Assembly: GCF_003254395.2 (NCBI RefSeq)
Contig: NC_037652.1
Coordinates: 1,761,001 to 1,825,000 of the forward strand
Direction: 5' to 3'
DNA: 64,000 nucleotides
Origin: Apis mellifera
Lineage: Eukaryota > Arthropoda > Insecta > Hymenoptera > Apidae
Every line of letters starts with the position of its first letter. Position 1 is the first letter of the stretch. Positions 49,939 through 61,900 of the stretch are shown piece after piece. A program made the translations under genes and the position numbers. The notes beneath the pieces are model-generated. The model ran no database searches and was not told the DNA's origin. It saw only the letters and a program-made list of their open reading frames with translations.

Positions 49939-52900
49939 TCAATGTACGAATGGATAAACAAGGTTAGTATCCGAATCGAATGGTCGCACGTGAAAAGTAT
50001 TATCGTGTGGAGCGTGTTTGTTTTTATACATACGACACCAGAGCTTCAATGTCGCAAAATAAACGATTTCCACTAAAGAAAGGAAACTAAAGCCCATGCA
50101 GAGACCCAATAAACCACCTGTACTGGCTGTATATAAACATATAAATACATGTATAATTAAAATTTTTGAGATTTTCATTTTTAACTATTTTATAATATTT
50201 TATAATTATAAATCATATTTTTTGCAAAAATGATTTTAATATTTCAAAATTTTAAATATTATTGATATTTGCTTTACAATCTTGCGTTATGTATACATAT
50301 ATATATACATATTTATTTATTTATTTAAATATAATTTTTAAATGTTCGACTAAGTAAATACTTGAATTAATTTGTCTAATTAATTAATTTATTATATATT
50401 TTTATTATATATTTGTCTTTATAAACTTTTGAAAACAAAATAAAACAAAATTTATAATTCATATCTCATAACATTTATTAATAAACTTTTTTCTATACTT
50501 TTCTATGGAATATTGAAAGATATAAAAGTTTGTAATAAATTTATAAAATCTGTCAAATCAATATTTGAATTTACGGCAAGAGATATCTATATCTATATAT
50601 GAATTAAGAGAGAATTAGATAGGAACATGAAAGAATAGATAAGCCCTCTATTGATTCATATTAAAACTATTTGATTATGTTACTTTAATTCTTTTAGTAT
50701 CATATTTAATTGGAAATTTCATTAATATAAATCATAATATAATTAAAAAAAAGATCAAAATTTACTTACATAGAAATTCTGTGGAACCAATAAATTCATT
50801 CTTTATATATTTAGTGAATTGAGAATCGACGAAATATAGATGAACCACCGCCATGTTTTTACTAATAAAAAAGAACCAATTCAATTATTATCGATATCTA
50901 ATTATTAATATATGACTAATAATTATCATTCATTCTATATATATTGTAAGTATATAAATGATTAAATGATAACTATTAAATTAAAATAAAAAATAGAATT
51001 ACGCGAAATATTCTTTGCTTTTCTTTATATAGACATCAGGAATTATAAGATCGGACATCAATTTGCTCTGTGAAATTTCTACATTATAACCAATTTCGAA
51101 GCATCCTGGGTAACAGTTGCAACTTGGTCTATGAAAAATAATAATATAACTTCAACTTTTATTGTGACAAAATTTTTGTTAAAAACTACATTAGTTAATA
51201 ACTTACATTTCAGTAATGTTTGTAGAATTTGTACTGAAGTCCTCATCGTAAAGTTTAATTTCCATTATTTTTCGAGCTTTCGTTGCACAAATATCATCTT
51301 TCTTTTCACAGATAGGCGTATTGGAAGATTCTAGGAAAAAATACCAAATCTGATATTTGAAATCTAAATTTAGAATTAACGAATTCTATTTTGACTTTTA
51401 AAAAATGAAAAATTATAAGATTATAAGATTCAAAAGAATCTTATAATGTATATATATACTATATTAATATACAAGAAAACAATAATATTACTAATTATAT
51501 ATATATATATTTCTATAAAAAAAAGTTTAAAGATTACTAGGCATGTAATATTGAACGCAATGACAGATTTTCTGCGTAAAATTTGCTTCACATTCAAGTA
51601 CGCAATTCTTCTGCGTGTAGGTTCTATAATAACGTAGTTTTCTCTCAAACGTAAAGAAACACTTCCTCTTTTTCAAAGGAATAGAAATTATTGACTTGCT
51701 AGCAGTCATTATCCGAGGTGTTATGATCACCCTAGTCTCCTCACCCGGAGTTACAGTGAATGCAAATTCAGCAATTTTTGGTGTCTCGACTGGATTATGT
51801 AATAGCATCTGTAAAAATATATTTCAGTTTTTTTTCAACAATTTTATTTTAATTATATATAATATGATTTAATACTTTATAAATATCACATAAACTTTAT
51901 ATTTATATTTTTTAAAAATTAAATCAAATTTAATTATTAAGGTTAATTAGATTGTTATAATGAAAATACATATACGAAAATTGAATAACTAAAAAATCTT
52001 TTCATTGATTTTAAAATATGTTATATTATTACATGTTAATATTATTAAATATGTTAATATTATTACATGTTATATTATTTTAAAAAATGTTTTCCATCAT
52101 AAATATTCAGCAACATATTATTAATAATATAAATATTAATAATACATATAAATAATACATTTTCATAATTTATATTCATTTATTGAAAATTAGCATTCTA
52201 TTTTCTTTAAATATTTATTACTTTTTTTAATTGAATTAAATAAAAAAACTAATGAATTATAAAAAGAACTTTTGAATATGAATGATCTTAAAAAAAATAA
52301 ATATTTATATTTTTTTAAAATTTATTTTATATAAAATTTATGAAAAATTTTATGTCGTAATAATGTATAGGCAATTGTATTTTCTATAAATATTATAAAT
52401 GAATTATTATTACATTAAAATTTATTATTATAATTTTCTTGTATGATTATTGTTCTGTACAAAATATATTGGAATACAATATCCTTTACGACTTTGTTTT
52501 AAATTGTATGTTTATTTTTAAATTGTATACTTTTATGTAATATTACAAGTATTTAGAATAATAAGCTTTCTTATATTAAATCATAATATAAAACTTATCT
52601 AAACAATCAGTCTCAAGTATAATGTGAAGAATATTTTTGCATATAAATTAATAGCATAAAAATAAAATCAATTGTCCTATGTTTAGAGAAAAGTTATCAA
52701 AAAGATCTTTTTAACACATTTTAAAATCGATAAAGTCAATTAAAAAATATCTCTTCAACAAATTCATTTGAAGATATCTATTTCTAAAATTTTAAATTAA
52801 TTTCAATCAAGATTTTGAATTGTAAGTTTTTGTTTTAATTATTGGATATATAATTGGTAATATTATAATTATTAATTATCTGTAATATAATCCAGTTAGT

Positions 52901-54639
52901 TTCATGATCTGAAATCCAGTTGTACCTTGAAACCAACGCTAGTAGTGGATGAACAATAATATTCATCGATGTCTACATCGAGAACCAAAGTCAGACCGTA
53001 CAATTGTCCAGCGCTATAAGGTCTCCATGGTACAGAATCTGACGATACATTTGCATCGTATCCGATTTCAGGATTCCAATCGATGCTGTTAAATGGGAAC
53101 GTCATGTTGATGTCGGACCAATCTCGTCTGACGACAAAATTGAATTTATAAAAACATCAAGGATTATTTAAAATACCTTTATTTAATGAATAATGAAGAT
53201 TTTAAAATATAATAAATAAAATCAATAGAAGATAAAGATTTTGATTGATCGAAATGAATATATAAAAAAAGAAATTATTAAAAATGATAAAAAAAAAAAT
53301 TGTTTATTTATCTTTGATTTGAAAATTATTTCTAAAATTTACATACGGATTATAAAACAGATATTTCCTGTGGACTGAATTGAAATTGCAACATAATCCT
53401 TCGTCTGTCAAAGTAGGATTAAATATTTTCTCGCAATCGGTAATGTTTCCATGCCATTTGCACAAATGCAACATTTCTGAACAAGATTGCGTCACCTATT
53501 GAAAATATTTTTATATGCATATCATTTTCTATAGTAGTTGCTATAAATTTACTTGAATATTTATTTAAATCGCTATATACATTGATCATAAAATGCAGAA
53601 TATTGTCCCAAGTTATCGCGCTCTCATCGAAATCGAAAATCATCGAACTATTTTCAAATTTGCACATATCTTCCAATAATAGTTTCTTTCGTGTAATATT
53701 TCTATAATAGAATAATTTGTTATATATTTTTCATTTTCTTAAATCTTTGTGCCTTAGTGAAAAATTAATAGAAAATATTAAAAATTTTATTAATTAAATA
53801 TTTTTTAATAATTTATTATATAATTATAATTTTTTTATTAATTATTTGAAAACTTACCCAGAATTTATTCGAATTGCCTCATTTTTCTTCGCGTTATTCA
53901 TATTACAAATGGTGACCGAAGGGAACGGAAATTCATTCAATAACACTGGTTCTGGGCTAAGAGCGATAATAATGGGCGATGACCCCCATTTTTGATATAA
54001 GTACCAAATATAATAAGCGGCAGTTAAAACTGCTAGAGTAAACGAAATTATCCAGAAAATTCTGTGAAAGAGAAAGTCACTCCGCTATTGTAAAGTTTTA
54101 ATATTAGTTATATCAAATGTAAAAAAATTTTGAAAGAAAAAATAAAATACATAATGAAAATTTTTATTTGAAAAAAAATATTATTTTGAGTTTAAAGTGT
54201 AAAATAAATATAGAATTCGAAAGAGTCCAATATTTAATCAGTTATTATATATAAAAAATTTTTTTATGAAAATATTTTATAATTAAATTTTTTATAATTA
54301 ATTAAAAATGAAAATTACCTCTCAACAATTGTCGAGTTTGAATCTCCAATATAACGTAAGCCATGAAGAGTACTATTCATACAATATTGTTTCATAGCAG
54401 TTCTAATATTCTTTGAATAGTGCCTTTCAATTTTACTAAATTTAAAAAATATATTTAAATATTTTTAGTTATCTACGATATGGAAAAGATCATTACAATC
54501 ATTTTGATGTCATAATCTATTATTACTTTGTATTTTTATCGTCATCGTGATCGTAATGTTGCGTAATAGGACTTTCCTTTCTGGAGAATGCGTTCTTGTT
54601 ATACCGTGATCTTAATGTCGTATCCTTCGATCGATACAT
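49939..54639 (-). CDS. DEG/ENaC family Na+ channel, pickpocket-like (568 codons, 11 exons)
   Basis: This encodes an amiloride-sensitive-type sodium channel subunit with two membrane passes and a large cysteine-rich ectodomain. By family knowledge these act in chemo- or mechanosensory cells. Exons on the minus strand are 54639-54527, 54435-54319, 54061-53858, 53701-53581, 53495-53347, 53127-52926, 51808-51538, 51330-51207, 51128-51003, 50861-50770 and 50126-49939. They total 1707 nt with all phases matched. Landmarks in order: CMNSTLHGLRYI before TM1, TM1 FWIISFTLAVLTAAYYIWYL, the signature FPFPSVTICN, CSEMLHLCKWHG with EGLCCNFN, a mid-ectodomain cysteine set (ENaC-typical), PSCNCYPGCFEIGYN, and the pre-TM2/TM2 block STGGLLGLCMGFSFLSLVEI. 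The filter region reads S-S-T. The exon 4/5 boundary (AAT|GTATAT, 53581) was chosen to keep the conserved QSC cysteine. A possible extra N-terminal exon lies at 55780-55508. Confidence 0.92.
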
Positions 54640-55507
54640 AATCTTCCAAACATTTAAATTGATATGTAAAAAAAGAGATTTATAAAAAATTTCAAACAAA
54701 AAGAATTAACCAATTATTATTTAAATACTTAAATTATTATATAATTATATTAAATATTTATTCTATGAAAAAAATTAATCGAGGATATAAAATAAAATTT
54801 TTTCATTTGAAATTTTATTTTTAAAAAAATTTTAAATCTTTTTAAATTTAATTTTATTATTTTTTAATTGAATACAAATATATTATATAAATTGAAAAAT
54901 AGAATAAAATTTTGATATTCTAAGTTTATATTTTTGAAAAAATTAAGATTTATATATATATAATTAAAAAAGTAGTCATCATCAAATTCTATTTTTTTGA
55001 AAAATAGTATTTATAGAATGTAAAAATCTTATTTTATATTTTTTAATTTATTTTTATGCAATAATAATCTATTCTCATGTACCACATAAATCATTCATTA
55101 ATCATTAATCATCAAATTATTTATTCACATATAATCAAATATTAGCGAAATTCAATTGCAATTTAAAATTTAATTTTCTCGAAAACAAAACTAAATGAAA
55201 AAATATTATTATTTATTAATTTTTCTTTGATTTATTTTATATTTATTTCATATAGAATTATCCACTTGATTATACCATCTATATTGGAACACTCTTATTA
55301 TATAATCTTATTGTTATTTTATTATTTTAATTTAATTATATTGACTAAATTTTTAATATAAAAAAATTATGCTGTTAGCATATTAATATTTAATTATTAT
55401 AAAAATATATTAACTTAATTAGTATTAATAATGATGAAAATAATATCGAAAAACATAAGATTTGAATTAATTTTTTTTTAATTAATAATTACATTAAATA
55501 TTATTAC
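54640..55507 (-). other. AT-rich stretch upstream of the pickpocket-like ATG
   Basis: No gene was recognised. It is either the promoter of the DEG/ENaC gene or, if 55780-55508 is its first exon, an 865-bp intron whose acceptor would be the weak GGAAG|ATTATG just before the ATG. Confidence 0.45.
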
Positions 55508-55780
55508 CTTAAAAGAGGTTGGTCGAACTTTAAAATTCTCTTCAGTAGCGTATCCTTCCAATCTAAAAGGTTGTTTATATGGATTCTGTAGATGTACAGT
55601 GTTGATAGAATAGGGTATATTAGGATTATGATTTCTTAGATAATTTAACGTTGCTTTATCAGTTGTTTTATAAATCGTTTCAATTGATTTTATCTTGTCC
55701 TCGTTCTCTGATTTTAAATAATCCCGATAAATTTTAATAGACATTGCATTGATTTCTTTAATCGTTTGGTTGTTATTCAT
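55508..55780 (-). CDS. Possible coding exon of unknown function (91 codons)
   Basis: A minus-strand ORF starts ATG-AAT-AAC at 55780. It has mixed, protein-like composition (for example YLRNHNPNIPYSINTVHLQN and PYKQPFRLEGYATEENFKV) and a donor TTTAAG|GTAATA at 55508 in phase 0. It could add an N-terminal extension to the DEG/ENaC gene by splicing to ATT-ATG at 54642, or belong to a separate small gene with an unseen 3' exon. I do not recognise its family. It is hydrophilic, with no membrane segment and no signal peptide. Confidence 0.35.
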
Positions 55781-58700
55781 AATGTTTCATTATCACAAAA
55801 TATTGATATATTTCCGGTTAATTTTTTATATATTTTCTGAAAATTTGTTTTAAATCTTTTTTAATTTATTTTCGTACCAATTTTACTCGCTTATTAATTT
55901 TTCACAATATTAGTTTGTAAAGAATATAAAGTCTTTTTTTTTTCTTTTTAGATAATATCTCTTTTGTAAAAAAATTTTGTATAGAATGTTGTATTTTATA
56001 TAAGATAAAATTATATACAAAAAATGGCATTTAATATAATTATAATAACTATAAAAAATTAAAATCAAAAAATTGTAGAACTTTTTCTGGAAAAAATATT
56101 TAAATAACTCTTTAAAACTAAGATTCATATAAGAAAAAACTATTAGCTTAATATTCATACAATTATTATATTATTTTAATAATAAATTATATAAACTCAC
56201 CCTATTTTTACATTAAAAATTTCATAAAATAGAAGAAATTAAATTAAATCACAATATTTTAAAGAATCTTTCAACAATATGATGACATCCTTTGCAAAAT
56301 TATTATTATTTATTTAAAATAAAAAAACTTTTAATTTTATTTTGCAGACAAAAAATAAAATTTCCACTTTTATAAATTTATTATACAAGAGAATGATCCT
56401 GTTTGCAACTACCAAGTACACAATACTAAAAACCAATTTCGTGGTGGCGACCTTTTCGTCCTGTCATATGATGTTTTCGTTCAATTAAACCGAATGAAAG
56501 TGTGTCAACTTTGCGAAGAAAAATATGCAATGTGTTGATTCTTCTAAGCATCGAAGGAAGGATGTCTATCAACCGACTGAAGACAGATACCAGTATGGAC
56601 ATCCTTTTAACTCGCTTGGACAGGATCCTCACGTGTCAATGGTTGTCTGTTGTCTTTAGTTACACATCAACATGATGACACAGATAATTTTAAACGACTA
56701 TTTTATCATACTATAGAAGATCTATTTCGTTTGGTCGAAGAATGAAAGAAGATAGAATTCGCAGAAATCCGATTTTTATCCTTTTCCTTTTAAATTTTAT
56801 TTATTAATTTCTTTTTATTATTTTATTTTTATTATTATTTATTATTTTATTTTTTTTTCTAGAATAAAAATAATATTATATTTAATGTATAAAATATAAT
56901 ATTTACGACATTAATAATAATATAATATTAATATTATAATAAGTAATTAATTATTAATTATATTTATTCTAATTTTCTGATGCAAAATTAAAATGAAAGA
57001 TATACAAGATATGTTATGATATTAAATGAGGAATATTTTTATGGTGTTAAAAAAAAAAATAATTATATTTTTAAAATTTTCATTTTTTTTATTTTAAAAA
57101 TGTAAATGTAATTCAATTCATTGAAAAATAATTAAAATATACAAAGTAATAATAAAAATTTTAAAAAATTAGAATGAATTTTAAATTAGAAATTAATATT
57201 AGAAATATATTGATATTATTAAAATTATATAATTTTATTATTATTAATTTATATTAATAATAATTTCATTCATGAATTGGAAAATTGAAAGAAAATTGAC
57301 GCATTTAACTTTAATTAAATATTAAACATTAAATATGATAAAATATTTCATAAAATTTTAATTTTAAAAATGTGATGTCGAGAAGGATTATAATAATAAA
57401 TAAATATTTAAAAAATAAATAATTAAAAAACAAATAATGAAAATAAATGTTAAGATTTATTCTGGCTTAAATGAATTATTTTAAATGAAATTATTTTTGA
57501 AATTTTACATATTAAATGAAATAAAACATAAAATCATTCATAAAATATAAAATTGCAAAGTTGATCTAGGTGCGTGACTTTCAAATAAGATAAAAGAAAG
57601 AAATTGCACGAACTATAAAAAATATAATAACTATAAAGACTATATCAACTATAATTATTTTTTATATTAATTGCATATAATAGAAATATTTCTTTACTAA
57701 CGTAATAGAAAAAATGTTATCAATACTAAATAATAATATATGCAATCATTCATTATTACAAGTCAGATGTAAGAAAAAAAAGAGATAAAAAGAAATTGTT
57801 TATTTATATTTTTCAATATATTTTGATAATATTAATGTAAATTATTAATTAAAAATTCAATTTCCATTATTTATTTATTTATTTTTATTTGTCAAACTAA
57901 TTACACTAAAACTATATTATTATACTACGAAGAAAAAAAGATTAATATTTCACGTACACAAGATATCTTATAATTTAAAATTTTATTATCACATGATTTG
58001 AAGTTTAAAATTTCAATATATTTATTTATTTTGAAAGATATTCTTTTCTTTGATTAAAGATCATATTTAAAATTAAAAATTATAATTTATAACTTTTTAT
58101 ATAAATTCTGAAAAAGTCATCTCATTGAGAATTAATTTTATTTAAAGAAATACTGCATAAAAGAATTTACATTCGAACTAATTTCTTTACTGGTACATTG
58201 TTATAATAATCGTGTTTTCTTGTAATCATTCATAATCGTGTTGCATAGTTGAAAAATGTATGTACAATAATTATCAACATGATTGAAGTCCTGTTATTGA
58301 TTATAAACGTGCAAATGTTTGCAAAACTAGCAAACTCGTTATTAAGCAACATTTATTCGCGTTATCGCACAAATATTAGCTTCGACATTCAAACGTAAAA
58401 GCAGACATTATGAAATTTTTATGATACGTATAAAACCTAATGTGCAGGATATGTTATTCAACATGAGTGGCATATTTGAAATTGCATTGACACTAGTGGT
58501 TCGATAATGGGTCATCATTGTTTATATTACATTCTTCTAATATTAAAAAACGTTATAAGAGATGACAGTGATTGCGAAGAGCAATTTTTCAAATTGCATA
58601 TGATTCTATCTAATTAATGATATATTTGCAATTATTACATACTTATTATTATTCCATTACAACATTGAATATAATATATTATCGAATAACATACGATGAT

Positions 58701-58970
58701 AAAATTTAAATGATTAAGCTATATTAATTGCAAACTGAAATAGATAAAAACAAAAATAAAAATTGAGTCATCGCAATCATTGCTAACATTTTAATTTTTA
58801 ATTTTGTTTCATTTTTTCATTATATGCGCATAAAATGATTGAAATTATATTAATTTAGAGAAAAACGTTTATTCAATTAATTTATTAAAGAATTTTTTAT
58901 TTAATATTTATGGAGTTTCTAATATCAATGTTGGATAAAAATAGTTGTTCATTTTATTTAAGTTATAGAA
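55781..58970. other. AT-rich intergenic or intronic region
   Basis: Most is low-complexity AT. Richer patches lie at 56400-56760 (with an unsupported 68-codon minus ORF) and 58190-58570, just before the chromatin gene, and may be promoter or UTR exons. A possible acceptor (TTAAGTTATAG) sits at the very end, two bases before ATG 58971. Confidence 0.5.
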
Positions 58971-61900
58971 ATGTCGAAGAAAAATAGGAAACGGAAATTA
59001 GAAGGAGATGATCAGTCAATGGTCGACTGGGAACAAGAGAATATTTTTCCAGAGGAAATAAAAAATGAAATGGAAACTATGTGGGAGGTATATATTTTTA
59101 TAATAATAATTATTATTATATATTTTTAATTAAATATTAACATTAAACTTTTTTATTTATTTATTTAGATTCCACAAATATTTCATTTCCTTCATTTGGC
59201 AAAAGAAGCTTTAAACATACCCCATTTGTCTATGTATGAAATGGAACGAATGCTTCTGATACCAAGAGCTTCTAAACAATTGGCAAATATAATGACATCC
59301 TTGTTAAGGTAAAATAATATAATTGCATTAAAATTATTATTATTAATATTATTATTATATTAAGTTATTAATATTATACATATATAAAATTAACTTAATA
59401 TATAAATTCAAATGTTCATAAAAGAAAAAAAATCTAAATTGTTCCATTAAATCCAAATTATATTTAAATTATAGCTATTCAATGTGATTAAATAAATAAA
59501 AGTAAATTAAATTAAAAATAACATAATAATAATATATAAATACATAAGCAAAGCATAAATTAACATAAATATTTTATTATAAAGTAATTATTTTTAAATT
59601 AATAAAATTTTTAATTTTAGTTCTCCCATAACAAAAGCAAAATTGAGAAAAATACCACCAATGCCGTACGAATTTTGGACAAATATCCTTGCTTATAAAA
59701 TGAAAAGTTGGTTCAAAATTTACGAAGCTAAACACCAAAACGCAGTAAAAGTAAGCATTTATCATTTTTATGTTGTAATGATGATTCTCTATATATTATA
59801 TATAATATTATCATTATCACTATTATTATTATTATTATTATTATTATTATCAATATTATCGAATTATTATAACATACTGTATTATTTCAAATATATGTAT
59901 AAATTGATTTTATATATAATAGCATTTTATATTACAATAATTAGAAATATAATGAATGATTTTTAGGTTTTAGAAACTATCGGCGTAGAACCGGAATTTT
60001 GGAATGTTTTTCCTGATGCTCCTCTATTGAATGGAAAAGATTTTGAAGAACTGACTTTTAAACAAAAAGTTTGGCTTTTGAAAACAGTCTGTGATACAGT
60101 TATGGTATGAAAAAAATAAATTGCATAATATAATGCTTAATATGCTTAATGAAAAATGAATTTTAAATTAAAAATTAAAATTATCTTTTTTTATTTGTAT
60201 ATAAAATAAATTTATATATTGTAATTTCATTTATAAATTTTATAATTTAAATATTGGCAATATGTTTAATGTCAGAATTTAATTTGATTAATAATTTTGT
60301 TTATTATTGCTATAAAATATAAATTTTTAGCACACTAGAAAAACTGTGCAAGAGGAAATAGCCAAGCAACCATGGGAAAACCAATTTGAAACTGTTCTAG
60401 GCACTGATCGTTATGGAGCAAGATACATTTATTTTCCTCAGTTTCTTAAAAGTGATTTGAGAATTTATAGACATTGTCTTGATAATAAAATTCTATCCAC
60501 AGTAAAGGTATATAATTGTTAATAATTTTTGCTCATTATTTTTATTAATTTATTTTTTTATTAATAATTTTTTATTAACAAAAGATTAATTCTATTTCAG
60601 CCAATCAAACCTAAATTAAAAACAGAATTAGAAAACAAAACATTAAATGAAAATGATTCTGTGAAAAAGAAAACTAAATATAGAAGAAGAAAATCTCGAT
60701 GGAGTAATGGATTACCTCCAAAATCAAAGAAAAAAATAAGTAAATGTGATGACAAAGTTGTAAATGATTGCAAGTGCACTAGTGACAGTGCAATAGGCTC
60801 TTTGATAAATGAGGATACGAATTTTAGTAGTACAAGCACTTGTAGTAATAATAATAATAATAGCAATACTAATAATAATAATAATGATAATAATAGTAAT
60901 AATAATAATAATATCAACTTAGATATTATCAATGTCGAAAGATTGAGAAGTTCGTCGAAGTGTTCGAAAGATGCATCCCAAAAAACATGCTGTAAAAGCA
61001 CAAAATCAAGTGGTTACGATACAAGCAATTCTAATCACGTCATTTCTGGTAAGAGATTATCTCAAAAAATGTTTAAAGGATTTTCTGACAGTAGTAATAA
61101 TGTTAAATGTGATATAGAAATAATCAACGGAATTTTGTCCAATCTAAAATCGGAAACTAACGAAGAAAAAGTAACAGATGATAATGATATATCTTTAACC
61201 CATGCTTCGAAAAACAAATTAAAATTAAATCCGACAAGACAACAATATTTAGATTCAATGGATCTACAAATAAATAAAGATAATCCTGTAGATAGAACAA
61301 TTGATAATTTATCTACCACTTCAAAAACAGATGATGAAAAACTAAATGAAATTATCAGTGCAGAAAATTTAAAATTAAACGATAAAAGTTCAAATGATAT
61401 TCATAATGTAAGAAAAACGCATCAAATATCGATTGTATCAAAATCTGATGATGAAAAATTAAATGAATCAAGAACTCATACTTATAACCAAGGAGATAAT
61501 GTTAACTTTTCTGAAAAAAAAACAGGAAGCAGAGTTCTTAGACAAAATGGAAAATTTAAAGAACAGAAATCAGATAATGAATCAGATCAAACAAGTAAAA
61601 CAAATGAAATAGAATCATTTGATGATAAGGATCTTTCTTTGAGCGAATTAAGAAGCATGCTACAGAAGGAAGCAATGGAAGATGATTTTTCTTTCGATGA
61701 GAGTAGCGAGAATGGCAAATATAATCTTAGAAAATTGAATAATAAGAAAACAAATGATTCGAAACAGGAAACAGATGATTTTAATGTGATGCTCTTGGAA
61801 CTTAGTACTTCGAAATTTCAACTTGTAGCTGATAGTCTTAATTCATTGAGAGATCTTATTTCTTCTTTTTCACAAAAAAGTAATAATCCAAGTACTGATA

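Noticed and set aside
59643..59966. 107-codon ORF with a poly-leucine stretch
   Set aside because: It starts inside exon 3 but reads through the donor at 59750 into intron containing an (ATT)n microsatellite.
60597..61001. 134-codon minus-strand leucine-rich ORF resembling a membrane protein
   Set aside because: The leucines arise from the complement of the AAT/Asn tract and lysine codons in the chromatin gene exon.
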